This document shows positions 9,901 through 17,434 of a stretch of DNA of 64,000 bases, piece by piece; position 1 is the stretch's first letter; each line of letters starts with the position of its first letter. The DNA comes from Bacteroidales bacterium (GTDB lineage: Bacteria; Bacteroidota; Bacteroidia; Bacteroidales; CG2-30-32-10). Made by a program: the position numbers and the translations under genes. The notes below the pieces were generated by a model. The model saw only the letters and a list, made by a program, of their open reading frames with translations, did no database searches and was not told the origin of the DNA. Location of the stretch: the NCBI GenBank assembly GCA_035353855.1, contig DAOQAK010000009.1:1-64000 (forward strand), written 5' to 3'.

Positions 9901-10656
9901 AAGGAATTATCTGCAAATGCATGTCAGGAAATATTTAATCTATCTATCCTTACCGGAAAATTAGGGAAAACAGCTAATGGAATTATTTCATTAAAAGAAA
10001 AAAATAATTCGCAAGGGTTATTAGATATGGGAATAAGTCCGGAACGGGGTGTTGGCGGTATTTCGATTACCGATAAAGGATTAATTGAAAAAATGAAAAC
10101 GCAATGGGGTATAAATGAATTACCCCTATCGAGAGATATAAATGTGAAAGAGCAATTACATCAAGGGAAATTTAAAAATATAGTTGTATTTGGAGAAGAC
10201 CCTATTGGATGTGCTATAGAACCGAAAGCAGTACGTAATTGGTTTGCTAAGGCCGAGTTTGTAGTTGTTCAGGATTATTTTTTAACCGAAACATCTAAAC
10301 AGGCGAATTTAATTTTACCTGCTTCTTTCCCTTTCGAAACGGGAGGTACATTTACCAATACGCAAAAAGTAATTCAAAAATTTGAAAAACAATTCCAATC
10401 AAATATGGAATATGATTCAAACGCACAGTTAATAAAGCTAATTGAAAAATTTGGGATAAAAGGAATAATAGAACCGTCGGAAGTTATATCAGAAATAATT
10501 CAAATGTTACCCGAACCAAATAATACTAAAAAATATTCTTTTGCTGAAACAACAGAAGAAAATAGATTCCGACTATTTGATTACGGATGTGACGCCTTAG
10601 TCAAATATTTTGAAGATAAATATGTTGAATTATTGAATAACGAAAAAAATAGTTAA
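6949..10656 (+). CDS. 2Fe-2S ferredoxin / NfnB-GltD-like flavoprotein / inactive molybdopterin-oxidoreductase-like fusion (StnC-like)
   Basis: A 1235-residue fusion. Residues 1-80: plant-type [2Fe-2S] ferredoxin (Cys spacing C-x11-C-x2-C-x13-C). About 95-560: GltD/NfnB-type flavoprotein with Fe-S Cys cluster (CGRVCVRPCEVAC), FAD loop GAGPGGLSAA and NADPH loop GGGNTAMDC followed by RRT. About 625-690: two [4Fe-4S] motifs (CVLCSRCIRIC, CESCGLCISACP). About 700-1235: the Fe4S4 head of molybdopterin oxidoreductases (CNYCSVGC ... C) and a MopB fold. The motif holding the Mo-ligand Sec/Cys in formate dehydrogenases reads GARLSNEE here, with Leu in that place, and the C-terminal dinucleotide-binding domain is missing. 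The domain is therefore probably an electron wire, as in NuoG. With the two upstream genes this fits an NADPH/NAD/ferredoxin bifurcating transhydrogenase. Confidence 0.85.
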   Translation: MNDINVVLNGKNIKGNKGEYILSLAKRNGFEIPSLCFDERLDPYSSCFVCVVEIEGMKNLQPACSTRIMEGMKINTINEKVFKARKTALELLLSNHYADCLGPCKQTCPAGVDVQGYISYIEKGMYHEAVALIKETNPLPAICGRVCVRPCEVACRRNLLNEGTAVGIDYMKRFAADYDLFSSNKYKPTIPAATGKKIAIIGAGPGGLSAAFFLRKYGHEVDIYEAAPLAGGWLRYGIPEYRLPNDILQKEVDNITEMGVRIFFNQKLGENISYKTLKNKYDSLVLAIGSQKGTSIGCEGDDAINCLSGIDFLKAMELSGKRYDFKGKTVAVVGGGNTAMDCCRSSIRCGAKKVYVIYRRTEKEMPANPIEIHESKLEGVEYIFLTAPVKVNKDKEGKIKSMTCVKMELGEPDASGRRRPVVVEGSEFNMEMDYAIAAIGQKTNINFLEDINTNCDKGELNATKWGDVDANPLTLQTGIASVFACGDGVSGPATLIQAVAQAKIASLSCHQYLTNLAIQPLQKEFISKKDNFKLQIAEDYVGKFLTQMREEMPTLNPKERNNFKEVELGYKNEKIAQHEAARCLECGCVEYYDCDLKKYATEYGAEQNKFKGKYNESPVDFHHPFIEIDNNKCVLCSRCIRICKEVVGANALGLVKRGFDTYVAPAMGKRLQDTTCESCGLCISACPTGAITENVLFKPGPFKLDKIETICNYCSVGCAVTIHHKNGFSMKITGREGIVNTDGNICKYAKFGYTYINDKNRITKPLIKEGNKFTEISFEKAFGIIEEKIKNVKADENAFFAGARLSNEEMYLIQKLARAGAKTNQVASFHYLNRENGLLNNSCANVPFNQIKEASRIYLLGSEINMDNAVVGFMIQNTRVKNNIPVELITNKSNSRMINKVDKLLQIKSYYYFVKALNHYILSNELENKLFIKNNCDGFDKYRTNLLKENYSELVKKAGITNELVTKFAQDYNKELNAILVFSEKELSANACQEIFNLSILTGKLGKTANGIISLKEKNNSQGLLDMGISPERGVGGISITDKGLIEKMKTQWGINELPLSRDINVKEQLHQGKFKNIVVFGEDPIGCAIEPKAVRNWFAKAEFVVVQDYFLTETSKQANLILPASFPFETGGTFTNTQKVIQKFEKQFQSNMEYDSNAQLIKLIEKFGIKGIIEPSEVISEIIQMLPEPNNTKKYSFAETTEENRFRLFDYGCDALVKYFEDKYVELLNNEKNS

Positions 10657-10658
10657 AA

Positions 10659-11114
10659 ATGAAAGAATTCGAAAACATACAAGATATTTTAACTTTTGCA
10701 ATTAATCAGGAACAAGAAGCAGTCGATTTTTATAACGACCTTTCCTCTCGCTCAGTTAACCGCGAAATGAAAGAAATATTTCAACAGTTTGCCAGAGAAG
10801 AAATGCAACATAAGGCAAAGTTACTTGCAATAGAAGAACAAGGATTTTTTGATAATTCAATCGAAAAAATAATTGATTTAAAAATTTCCGATTATATTGT
10901 TCAGGTACATTATACACCTCAAATGACTTATCAAGATGCGCTGGTTTTAGCAATGAAAAAAGAAAAATCGGCATTTAAATTATATTATAATCTTTCAGAA
11001 AAAGCTCCAAATGCTGAATTAAAAAACCTTTTCTTGATGTTAGCACAAGAAGAGTCGAAGCATAAACTTCGTTTTGAAATTGAGTACGACGAATATGTTT
11101 TAAAAGAAAATTAA
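10659..11114 (+). CDS. Rubrerythrin-like diiron (ferritin-fold) protein
   Basis: A 151-residue four-helix-bundle protein with duplicated diiron half-sites: E-x-E in helix 1 (NQEQEAVDFY), EEMQH in helix 2, KEKSAFKLYY in helix 3 and EESKH in helix 4, the pairing of ExxH motifs typical of rubrerythrin. The usual C-terminal rubredoxin domain is absent, so it belongs to the short rubrerythrin/ferritin-like class. The likely role is peroxide detoxification or iron handling in an anaerobe. It starts 2 bp after the stop of the large redox fusion and is surely cotranscribed, suggesting that the complex or a partner supplies its electrons. Confidence 0.88.
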   Translation: MKEFENIQDILTFAINQEQEAVDFYNDLSSRSVNREMKEIFQQFAREEMQHKAKLLAIEEQGFFDNSIEKIIDLKISDYIVQVHYTPQMTYQDALVLAMKKEKSAFKLYYNLSEKAPNAELKNLFLMLAQEESKHKLRFEIEYDEYVLKEN

Positions 11115-11192
11115 TTCGTTATCAATCTATAGAGAGTTTTTATTGTAATCCTGTGTATATATAGGGTTTTCTATCATAAGAATAGAAATACT

Positions 11193-11200
11193 TATCTTTG
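11193..11200 (+). promoter_or_regulatory. Putative -7 box (TATCTTTG)
   Basis: It matches the Bacteroidota TAnnTTTG element and lies 22 bp before the start codon of the frameshifted T9SS gene. I see no clear TTG at the expected -33 position. The paralogous gene at 13132 has a matching box at nearly the same distance, which supports both. Confidence 0.45.
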
Positions 11201-11222
11201 TAATAAATATAAAATAAGAAAT

Positions 11223-11709
11223 ATGAAAAATAAAAATTCAAGTTTCTTACAGTTGTTGTTTTTTTTTATTTCAGGGATATTGCAATCACAAACATTAATA
11301 TCTTCTTCAGGAGGATTTTATTCTTCAACAAATACAATGTTATCTTTTACCGTTGCACAAATGACCATGGTGCAAACTTTTTCTACTACAAATAATATTT
11401 TAACCCAGGGTTTTCAGCAACCTGAAGATTTAACTACAGATATTATTGAAAACCCTATTATATCTGAAAATGTAATGGTGTACCCCAATCGAACATCGGG
11501 TGTGTTTAAACTTATTTATACAAGTAGTGTGAGTGGAAAAAATAAAATGATACTTTATTACATAGTAGGCCAGATAGTGTATGTAAAAGAAATTACACAA
11601 AATATAGGTGTAAATAATTTAAATATTGATAATAGCAATTTTCGTCAAGGTGTATTTTCTTGAATTAACAACATTGAATTATAAAGGGGAGAAAATTAAA
11701 AATCACTAA
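11223..11709 (+). pseudogene. Short T9SS sorting-domain protein, frameshifted near the C terminus
   Basis: The frame from 11223 closes at 11663 after 146 codons, with a signal peptide, a Ser/Thr-rich segment (SSSGGFYSS, LSFTVAQMTMVQTF, NILTQGFQQPED) and most of a T9SS type A domain. It stops right after FRQGVFS, where the intact paralogue at 13132 continues GIYLLELSTV. Shifting frame at 11659 restores LELTTLNYKGEKIK and a stop at 11709. A 2-bp loss around 11653-11658 explains the difference. Without the last strand the sorting signal is probably dead, unless this is a sequencing error or slippage. It shares about 60% of residues with the intact copy. Confidence 0.75.
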
Positions 11710-11733
11710 AAAATAAATTTGATTTATTAAAAA

Positions 11734-13023
11734 ATGATTATGAAAAAATCAGGTATAACAATTTTAAGTGTTTTATTTTTACTGTTTCTTGTTGAAGTGA
11801 TTCATGCACAAGTACCACAAGCATTCAATTACCAGGCAGTAGCTCGTGACGGATCAGGTGAATTATTGAAAAATGAAACGATTGGAATTAAAATAATAAT
11901 TCATCAAGGCTCATCATCCGGTACAATTGTATATTCAGAAACCCACACCTCTACAACAAATCAATTTGGATTATTTACAATAGCCGTAGGACAGGGTACT
12001 CCTATTGGTGCCGCATTTAGTACGATAGATTGGAGTACGGGAAATTATTGGTTACAGGTGCAAATGGATCCTGCTGGTGGTACAACATTTACTAATATGG
12101 GTGTTGATCAATTATTAACGGTTCCTTATGCTATGTATGCTGCAAATGCAGGTGTACCAGGTGCAACAGGTGCAACAGGTGTAACTGGTGTAACCGGGCC
12201 TACCGGAGCAACTGGTCTTGATGGAGTAAACGGAGTTACAGGCGCTACAGGTACTGATGGTGCAACCGGAGCAACTGGACCATTGGTAGCCGGTACATTC
12301 GGAGAAACATTAATGCATAATGGTACTGATTGGATAGCCGATAGTAATCTTTATAATGATGGAACTAAAATTGGCATTAATACAAAAGAATTAGATTATG
12401 ATTTAAATGTTAAATCTTCTGTCAGAATTGGATCAGCAAATAGTACTATATCATATTTAATCATTGATAAAACAGCTGCTGCCAATCATGCATTTTTAGA
12501 TTTTAGAACTTCGGGTTCTGATAATTGGATAATTGGAACATACAGTAGTAATGATCTAAGGTTGATTGACTGGACCAATGGTTATTCATCAAATGCTGCA
12601 TTTATAATTAAAAAATCTACTAATGAAGTTGGTATAGGAACAAATACACCTTCAAGCAAACTGGATGTTGCCGGTACTATTACTATAAGTGGCGCCAATA
12701 CAAATGAATTAAATCGTAATCAAACGGGTAGCGCTAATCTTACGCCGATAGCTTACGGAAATATTACTTCAGCCGGTGGTATAAATACTGATGCCAGTAC
12801 TTCTAATTTTACCTGTACGCGTTCAGGTATTGGTCAATACTCAATAACAATATCCGGAGAAACTTATTCCTGGACTAAATATACTACTATTGCAACAATA
12901 AACACTTCGAGCCCTTGTTTCATAATAACCAACAGTGTAAGCGGTAATCTAATAATTTATACATATGATATTTCAGGTACTTTAACTGATGAACCTTTTG
13001 AATTTATTGTTTACAAACCATAA
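11734..13023 (+). CDS. Secreted collagen-repeat surface protein
   Basis: A 429-residue protein; translation may start at 11734 or at the second ATG, 11740. The signal peptide ends near HAQ (~residue 26). Residues ~27-140 are a conserved Bacteroidota N-terminal beta domain (PQAFNYQAVARDGSG ... QFGLFTIAVGQG ... LLTVPYAMYA). Residues ~143-190 are collagen-like Gly-X-Thr triplets (GATGATGVTG type). The C-terminal half is beta-rich (KIGINT, NEVGIGTNTPSSKLDVAGT, a repeat usual in tail-fibre-like proteins). It lacks both a T9SS sorting domain and the S74 chaperone of its paralogue at 13670. It sits about 25 bp after the restored end of the frameshifted short T9SS gene. Confidence 0.8.
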   Translation: MIMKKSGITILSVLFLLFLVEVIHAQVPQAFNYQAVARDGSGELLKNETIGIKIIIHQGSSSGTIVYSETHTSTTNQFGLFTIAVGQGTPIGAAFSTIDWSTGNYWLQVQMDPAGGTTFTNMGVDQLLTVPYAMYAANAGVPGATGATGVTGVTGPTGATGLDGVNGVTGATGTDGATGATGPLVAGTFGETLMHNGTDWIADSNLYNDGTKIGINTKELDYDLNVKSSVRIGSANSTISYLIIDKTAAANHAFLDFRTSGSDNWIIGTYSSNDLRLIDWTNGYSSNAAFIIKKSTNEVGIGTNTPSSKLDVAGTITISGANTNELNRNQTGSANLTPIAYGNITSAGGINTDASTSNFTCTRSGIGQYSITISGETYSWTKYTTIATINTSSPCFIITNSVSGNLIIYTYDISGTLTDEPFEFIVYKP

Positions 13024-13100
13024 TATGAATGTGAAAAATATTACATAGAAAAATTTGGTTATAATTTGCATTGAAAAATCATTGAAATTAAAATAAAGAA

Positions 13101-13108
13101 TAACTTTG
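13101..13108 (+). promoter_or_regulatory. Putative -7 box (TAACTTTG)
   Basis: A perfect match to TAnnTTTG, 23 bp before the ATG of the second short T9SS gene. A TTG at 13082-13084 is only 16 bp upstream, short of the usual 19-21 bp, so the -33 box is uncertain. Confidence 0.5.
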
Positions 13109-13131
13109 TATATAGTTTAAAATATATTTTT

Positions 13132-13653
13132 ATGAAGAACAAAAATTTAATTTTTATTTCGATGTTTAGTTTGATGAGCATTTTTAGTATTCAGGCTCAA
13201 ACATTAACACCTACAGTTATTTCTTCAGCCGGAGGATTTTATTCATCTTCAAATGCAATGTTATCTTTTACCGTTGCCGAAATGACTATGGTGCAAACTT
13301 TTTCTGTTACAAATAATATCTTAACCCAGGGTTTTCAGCAACCCGAAGATTTTGTTGTTGGTATTATAGAGCCTGTTAAAAACTCAGGAGAATTTACAAC
13401 TTATCCCAATCCAACATCAGGATTGTTCACACTTTCTTTTTTAGGAATCGCTAACGGAAGTTGTGATATAAAATTATATAACCTTGTTGGACAAATTATG
13501 CTTACGAAAAATATATCTCAAAATGCAGGATTAAATTCTGTTGATTTTGATATTAGCAATATGAGTCAGGGTATTTATTTACTTGAATTATCAACTGTAG
13601 ATTTAAAAGGAATCAAACAAATCAATTATCATAAAATAAATTTAGTATATTAA
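13132..13653 (+). CDS. Short secreted protein with T9SS sorting domain
   Basis: A 173-residue protein with a signal peptide ending at IQAQ (~residue 23), a short Ser/Thr-rich segment shared almost word for word with the broken paralogue at 11223 (SAGGFYSSSNAMLSFTVAEMTMVQTFSV), and a complete type A T9SS domain (TYPNPTSGLFTL, LYNLVGQIMLTK, SQGIYLLEL, C-terminal strand). It is little more than signal peptide plus sorting domain, so it may act as an anchor or partner for the collagen-repeat protein encoded 16 bp downstream. That partnership is an inference from the duplicated gene order. Confidence 0.82.
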   Translation: MKNKNLIFISMFSLMSIFSIQAQTLTPTVISSAGGFYSSSNAMLSFTVAEMTMVQTFSVTNNILTQGFQQPEDFVVGIIEPVKNSGEFTTYPNPTSGLFTLSFLGIANGSCDIKLYNLVGQIMLTKNISQNAGLNSVDFDISNMSQGIYLLELSTVDLKGIKQINYHKINLVY

Positions 13654-13669
13654 TTTTAATAAAGTAAAT

Positions 13670-15361
13670 ATGAAAAAAACAGTAAACACATTTTTAGTAA
13701 CATTAATTTTATTATTATTCACGGTAAGTTTATGGGCGCAAGCCCCTCAGGCATTCAATTACCAAGCTGTTGCAAGAGACGGCTCAGGTAGTTTATTAAT
13801 CAATAAAACGATTAGTATTAAAATTTTTATTCATCAGGGTTCTTCAACAGGGACAATAGTTTACTCTGAAACACATTCTCCTACAACAAATCAATTTGGG
13901 CTATTTTCAATAGCAATAGGACAAGGAACTCCACTGGGAGCTGCATTTAGTACGATTTCATGGGGAGCGGCAAATTATTGGCTTCAAATACAGATGGACC
14001 CGAATGGCGGTAGTTCTTATACAAATATGGGTACTGATCAATTATTGAGTGTTCCATATGCTTTGTATGCAGCAACTTCAGGTACTGCCGGAGCTACCGG
14101 AGCCACTGGTCCTACTGGTAGTGATGGAGCAACAGGGCCTACCGGACCTTCAGGAGAAGTTGGGGCTACCGGGGTAACAGGTCCGCTGGTTGCAGGAACT
14201 TCAGGTCAAACATTAAGACATGACGGAGCAGGGTGGGCAGCAAACAGCCTTTTATTCAACAATGGAACATACATTGGTATTGGAACTTCCAACCCAAGTG
14301 CTCTTTTACAGGTTAGTGATAGTGGATTAGTAATAAAATCTACAGGAGAAATACAAACCATAGGTAAAGGTACCGGTACTATAATAGGGAATGCAAGAGG
14401 TTTAGGATCTATCGACCTTCAGACTAAAAGAGATACTGCCAATTTGGTTGCTTCAGGGCAATATTCTGTTATAGGCGGAGGAATAAGCAACCTTGCAAAT
14501 TATAATTATTCAACTGTTTCAGGTGGATATCGAAACAGGGCGACAAATACATATACTACTATTGGAGGAGGTTACTACAACCAGGCAAGCGGAACTTTAT
14601 CAGCTATTGGAGGGGGCGACAGTAATGAAGCAGCTGGTGCAGCTGCAACAGTTGGAGGCGGTCGTTTTAATAATTCAAGTGGATATCGCGGAACTATTGG
14701 GGGAGGTTACTCTAATATTTCATCAAATTACTATTCAACTGTCGGAGGCGGGTATATGAACACAGCAGGCGGATATGCCGCCACTATACCTGGTGGCTAT
14801 CTGAATAGGGCAGACAGCTCCTATTGTTTTGCGGCTGGATACAGGGCTAAAGCAGTACATCATGGAGCAATAGTATTTGGAGATATGACCAATAGTGATA
14901 TAGCATCTACTGCTGAAAATCAATTTACCATTCGTGCAAGTGGTGGCACCAGGATATTTTCAAATGGTACTTTATCAGCCGGAGTATTGTTGGCTGCTGG
15001 TGGCAGTTCATGGTCAGCAGTTTCCGATAGTACTCTTAAGCGTAACATACGCACGGTTGATGGAAGCGAAATACTTACAAAACTCATACAAGTGCCAATA
15101 AGCCGCTGGAGTTATAAATCGCAGGATGCAAGTATTGAGCACATAGGACCTATGGCACAGGATTTCTTCGCTGCATTTGGTCTGGGAGAAGATAATAAAC
15201 ACATTAATACACTTGACCCTGATGGTATAGCATTGGCCGGTGTTCAACAACTTGCTATTGACAACATAAAACAACAAAAGCTTATAGACATACAAAAAAT
15301 AGAAATTGATGATCTTAAAGCAAGAATTGAAAAATTAGAAAAACTATTGGAAGAAAAATAA
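13670..15361 (+). CDS. Secreted collagen/YadA-like repeat protein with C-terminal S74 chaperone domain
   Basis: A 563-residue surface protein. Signal peptide to WAQ (~24); the same N-terminal beta domain as the protein at 11734 (~25-140); collagen-like triplets (~145-180, GATGATGPTGSDG); then about eight YadA-head-like repeats built on TVSGGYRNRA / TIGGGYYNQA / IGGGDSNEA (~260-380). Residues ~450-563 are a peptidase S74 intramolecular chaperone: the SDSTLKRNI motif carries the Ser-Asp self-cleavage site, GPMAQDF follows, and a C-terminal coiled coil ends the protein. Such proteins trimerise and then release the chaperone, as in phage tail spikes. A trimeric fibre on the cell surface is likely; its ligand is unknown. 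Confidence 0.85.
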   Translation: MKKTVNTFLVTLILLLFTVSLWAQAPQAFNYQAVARDGSGSLLINKTISIKIFIHQGSSTGTIVYSETHSPTTNQFGLFSIAIGQGTPLGAAFSTISWGAANYWLQIQMDPNGGSSYTNMGTDQLLSVPYALYAATSGTAGATGATGPTGSDGATGPTGPSGEVGATGVTGPLVAGTSGQTLRHDGAGWAANSLLFNNGTYIGIGTSNPSALLQVSDSGLVIKSTGEIQTIGKGTGTIIGNARGLGSIDLQTKRDTANLVASGQYSVIGGGISNLANYNYSTVSGGYRNRATNTYTTIGGGYYNQASGTLSAIGGGDSNEAAGAAATVGGGRFNNSSGYRGTIGGGYSNISSNYYSTVGGGYMNTAGGYAATIPGGYLNRADSSYCFAAGYRAKAVHHGAIVFGDMTNSDIASTAENQFTIRASGGTRIFSNGTLSAGVLLAAGGSSWSAVSDSTLKRNIRTVDGSEILTKLIQVPISRWSYKSQDASIEHIGPMAQDFFAAFGLGEDNKHINTLDPDGIALAGVQQLAIDNIKQQKLIDIQKIEIDDLKARIEKLEKLLEEK

Positions 15362-15379
15362 TAATAGTGTCTTTGTTAT

Positions 15380-15416
15380 AAAAGAGCGGGGCGACCTTTG
15401 GGCGCCCCGCTCTTTT
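15380..15416. terminator. Strong bidirectional terminator
   Basis: A perfect 14-bp stem (aaaagagcggggcg / cgccccgctctttt) with a 9-nt loop and A/T tracts on both sides. It sits between the convergent S74 protein gene and ssb and can serve both. Confidence 0.92.
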
Positions 15417-15428
15417 ATTTATATAAAA

Positions 15429-15854
15429 TTAAAACGGTAAATCATCACTTGGTTCCGGTGCCGGAGTTGTTGCGGAATAAGGTTCTTCCTGGATATGTTC
15501 ATTACTTGAAGTATTATCGTCTCTTTTCGAAACAAGTATTTCTACTTTGTCACCAATAATTTCTGTACGGTATTTCTTAACACCGTCTTTATCATCCCAT
15601 GAACGGGTACGTATTTTACCTTCAATATATACTTTGGTTCCTTTTTTTAAATTGCGTTCAGCAAATTCGGTCATACCATTGCGCCAAAATACAACTTCAT
15701 GCCATTCGGTTTGTTCTGTATTTTGTCCATCTCTGCCTTTATAAACTTCTGTTGTTGCTAATGAAAATGATATCTTGGTGTTGTTTTCAAAACTGCGTAT
15801 CTCTGCATTTTTTCCAAGATTCCCGATTAAAATTACTTTGTTAATTCCTGCCAT
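15429..15854 (-). CDS. ssb: Single-stranded DNA-binding protein
   Basis: A 141-residue SSB: OB fold over residues ~1-105 (MAGINKVILIGNLGKNAEIRSF, WHEVVFW, KGTKVYIEGKIRTRSW) followed by a short flexible acidic tail ending in DDLPF, the tip that recruits repair and replication partners. It coats single-stranded DNA as a tetramer. A TAnnTTTG-type box reads on the minus strand at 15894-15887, about 35 bp before the start. mutY lies just upstream on the same strand. Confidence 0.96.
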   Translation of the reverse strand: MAGINKVILIGNLGKNAEIRSFENNTKISFSLATTEVYKGRDGQNTEQTEWHEVVFWRNGMTEFAERNLKKGTKVYIEGKIRTRSWDDKDGVKKYRTEIIGDKVEILVSKRDDNTSSNEHIQEEPYSATTPAPEPSDDLPF

Positions 15855-15911
15855 AATAGTAAAAGTTAAGGTTAAATAATATTTTTCAAACTTACATAAT
15901 TAATTAATATG

Positions 15912-16982
15912 CTATAATAAATTTTTCTTTTTTAAAAATTTTTCGATAAGACGTGAAATAGCAAAATGATTTATATTTTTAATATTAATTTTTTCAAGAT
16001 TATACGGAATATCAACAAGTGGTTTATTGATGATTACTTCATAGAATTCAGCATAAATTGTCTGGTGGCTGAGTTCATGAACATCGGAAATATGAATAGA
16101 TTGTATTTTATAAAATTCTTCATGGAAAATTTCTTTCCATTCTTTGTTTTTTATTATTGATTCTTTTGATAGTTTTTTTTCGGTTGTGATACATGGGAAT
16201 TCATACAATTGTTTCCATATGTCATTATTATCTCTTTTTCGGATATATGTATATACTGTTGAGCCTTTCTTATATTTGATGAAAAAATAATAGAAAAATC
16301 TTTTTTTACTTTTTATTTTTTGTGTTTTGTTCGGTAAATAGCTAATGATATTTTCCTTATAAGCTATACAAAATTTATTCATGATGCATTTTAAACAATC
16401 TGGATTTTTAGGCTTGCATTGCAACGCTCCAAATTCCATTATTGCCTGGTTAAAATCACCTGCTTGTTTCGGCGGAAGAAGTTGGCTTACAGTTTTTTTA
16501 ATTTCTTTTTTTGTATGTGATAATTTTATATTTTCTTTTATACCAAAAATTCGTGTAATAACACGTATTACATTTCCGTCGACCACTGCATAAGGTTTGC
16601 TAAATGCAATTGATAATATAGCACAGGCAGTATAATCGCCAATACCTTTTATCTTTATTATATCTTCATAGTTTGATGGAAAGATACCATGATGGTTTTT
16701 TGAAATTTCTTTAGCGGCTTCATGTAAATTTATTGCCCTTGAATAATATCCCAATCCTTGCCAGAGTTTCATGATCTTATTTGTTTTTGCAGCGGCTAAG
16801 TCATGAACAGTAGGAAAATGTTTAACAAAACTGTAGTAGTAAGGAGTACCTTGTTCAATACGTGTCTGTTGAAGTATTATTTCAGACAACCATATTTTAT
16901 ACGGGTCATTGGTTTTTCTCCAGGGCAACTCCCTTTTATTTTTCGTATACCAATGGATTAATATCTTAGATAAATGGTTCAT
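15912..16982 (-). CDS. mutY: A/G-specific adenine DNA glycosylase
   Basis: A 356-residue MutY. It removes adenine mispaired with 8-oxoguanine. The N-terminal helical domain has the catalytic Glu segment (WLSEIILQQTRI), the helix-hairpin-helix IKGIGDYTACAI, the catalytic Asp in AVVDGNVIRVI, and the [4Fe-4S] loop with C-x6-C-x2-C-x5-C spacing (CKPKNPDCLKCIMNKFC). The C-terminal ~120 residues form the NUDIX-like 8-oxoG-recognition domain, here diverged. Length and motif order are normal. It runs in the same direction as ssb with a 57-bp gap. Confidence 0.95.
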   Translation of the reverse strand: MNHLSKILIHWYTKNKRELPWRKTNDPYKIWLSEIILQQTRIEQGTPYYYSFVKHFPTVHDLAAAKTNKIMKLWQGLGYYSRAINLHEAAKEISKNHHGIFPSNYEDIIKIKGIGDYTACAILSIAFSKPYAVVDGNVIRVITRIFGIKENIKLSHTKKEIKKTVSQLLPPKQAGDFNQAIMEFGALQCKPKNPDCLKCIMNKFCIAYKENIISYLPNKTQKIKSKKRFFYYFFIKYKKGSTVYTYIRKRDNNDIWKQLYEFPCITTEKKLSKESIIKNKEWKEIFHEEFYKIQSIHISDVHELSHQTIYAEFYEVIINKPLVDIPYNLEKINIKNINHFAISRLIEKFLKKKNLL

Positions 16983-17039
16983 TTTATGATAAAACAGATT
17001 TATTTTGAGAACATTATGGAAAAATATTTATTAATTCTT

Positions 17040-17069
17040 TTGTAAAAGAATAAAATAAATTTAACTTTG
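17040..17069 (+). promoter_or_regulatory. Bacteroidota-type promoter for the HU gene
   Basis: TTG (17040-17042), a 19-bp spacer and TAACTTTG (17062-17069): a perfect match to the primary-sigma consensus of this phylum. It implies a 5' leader of about 40 nt before the HU start. Confidence 0.8.
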
Positions 17070-17118
17070 CACCCCAATTTTCAATGATTAAGAATAAAAA
17101 AACAAAATTATTTAAATT

Positions 17119-17403
17119 ATGACAAAAGCAGAAATTGTAGCAGCTATTGCTAGTAAAACAGGAGTTGAAAAGGTTGCAGTACAGGCAACAGTTGAAGCAT
17201 TTATGAATTCAGTAAAATCATCATTAGCAAAGGGAGATAATGTTTACCTGAGGGGTTTTGGTAGTTTCATAATTAAAAAGCGTGCTGAAAAAACGGGAAG
17301 AAATATTTCTAAGAATACTACTATTATTATTCCTGCTCACAATATTCCTTCATTTAAGCCAGCTAAGACTTTTGTAAACGAAGTTAAAAAGAATGTAAAA
17401 TAA
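17119..17403 (+). CDS. HU/IHF family DNA-binding protein
   Basis: A 94-residue histone-like protein. It shows the standard HU layout: N-terminal helices (MTKAEIVAAIASKTGVEKVAVQ), the V-x-L-R-G-F-G-S-F turn (VYLRGFGSFII), a beta arm with RNISKNTTIIIPAHNIPSFKPAK (the intercalating Pro is in IPAHNIP) and a short basic tail. It bends and compacts DNA as a dimer. A strong promoter lies upstream and a tiny basic-protein gene follows 31 bp downstream, probably in the same transcript. Confidence 0.95.
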   Translation: MTKAEIVAAIASKTGVEKVAVQATVEAFMNSVKSSLAKGDNVYLRGFGSFIIKKRAEKTGRNISKNTTIIIPAHNIPSFKPAKTFVNEVKKNVK

Positions 17404-17434
17404 TTTACAATAAACGGTAAAGAAATAATATTAT

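Noticed and set aside
6949..10656. Selenocysteine-containing formate dehydrogenase
   Set aside because: The Sec/Cys position is Leu, there is no in-frame TGA, and the C-terminal cofactor domain is missing.
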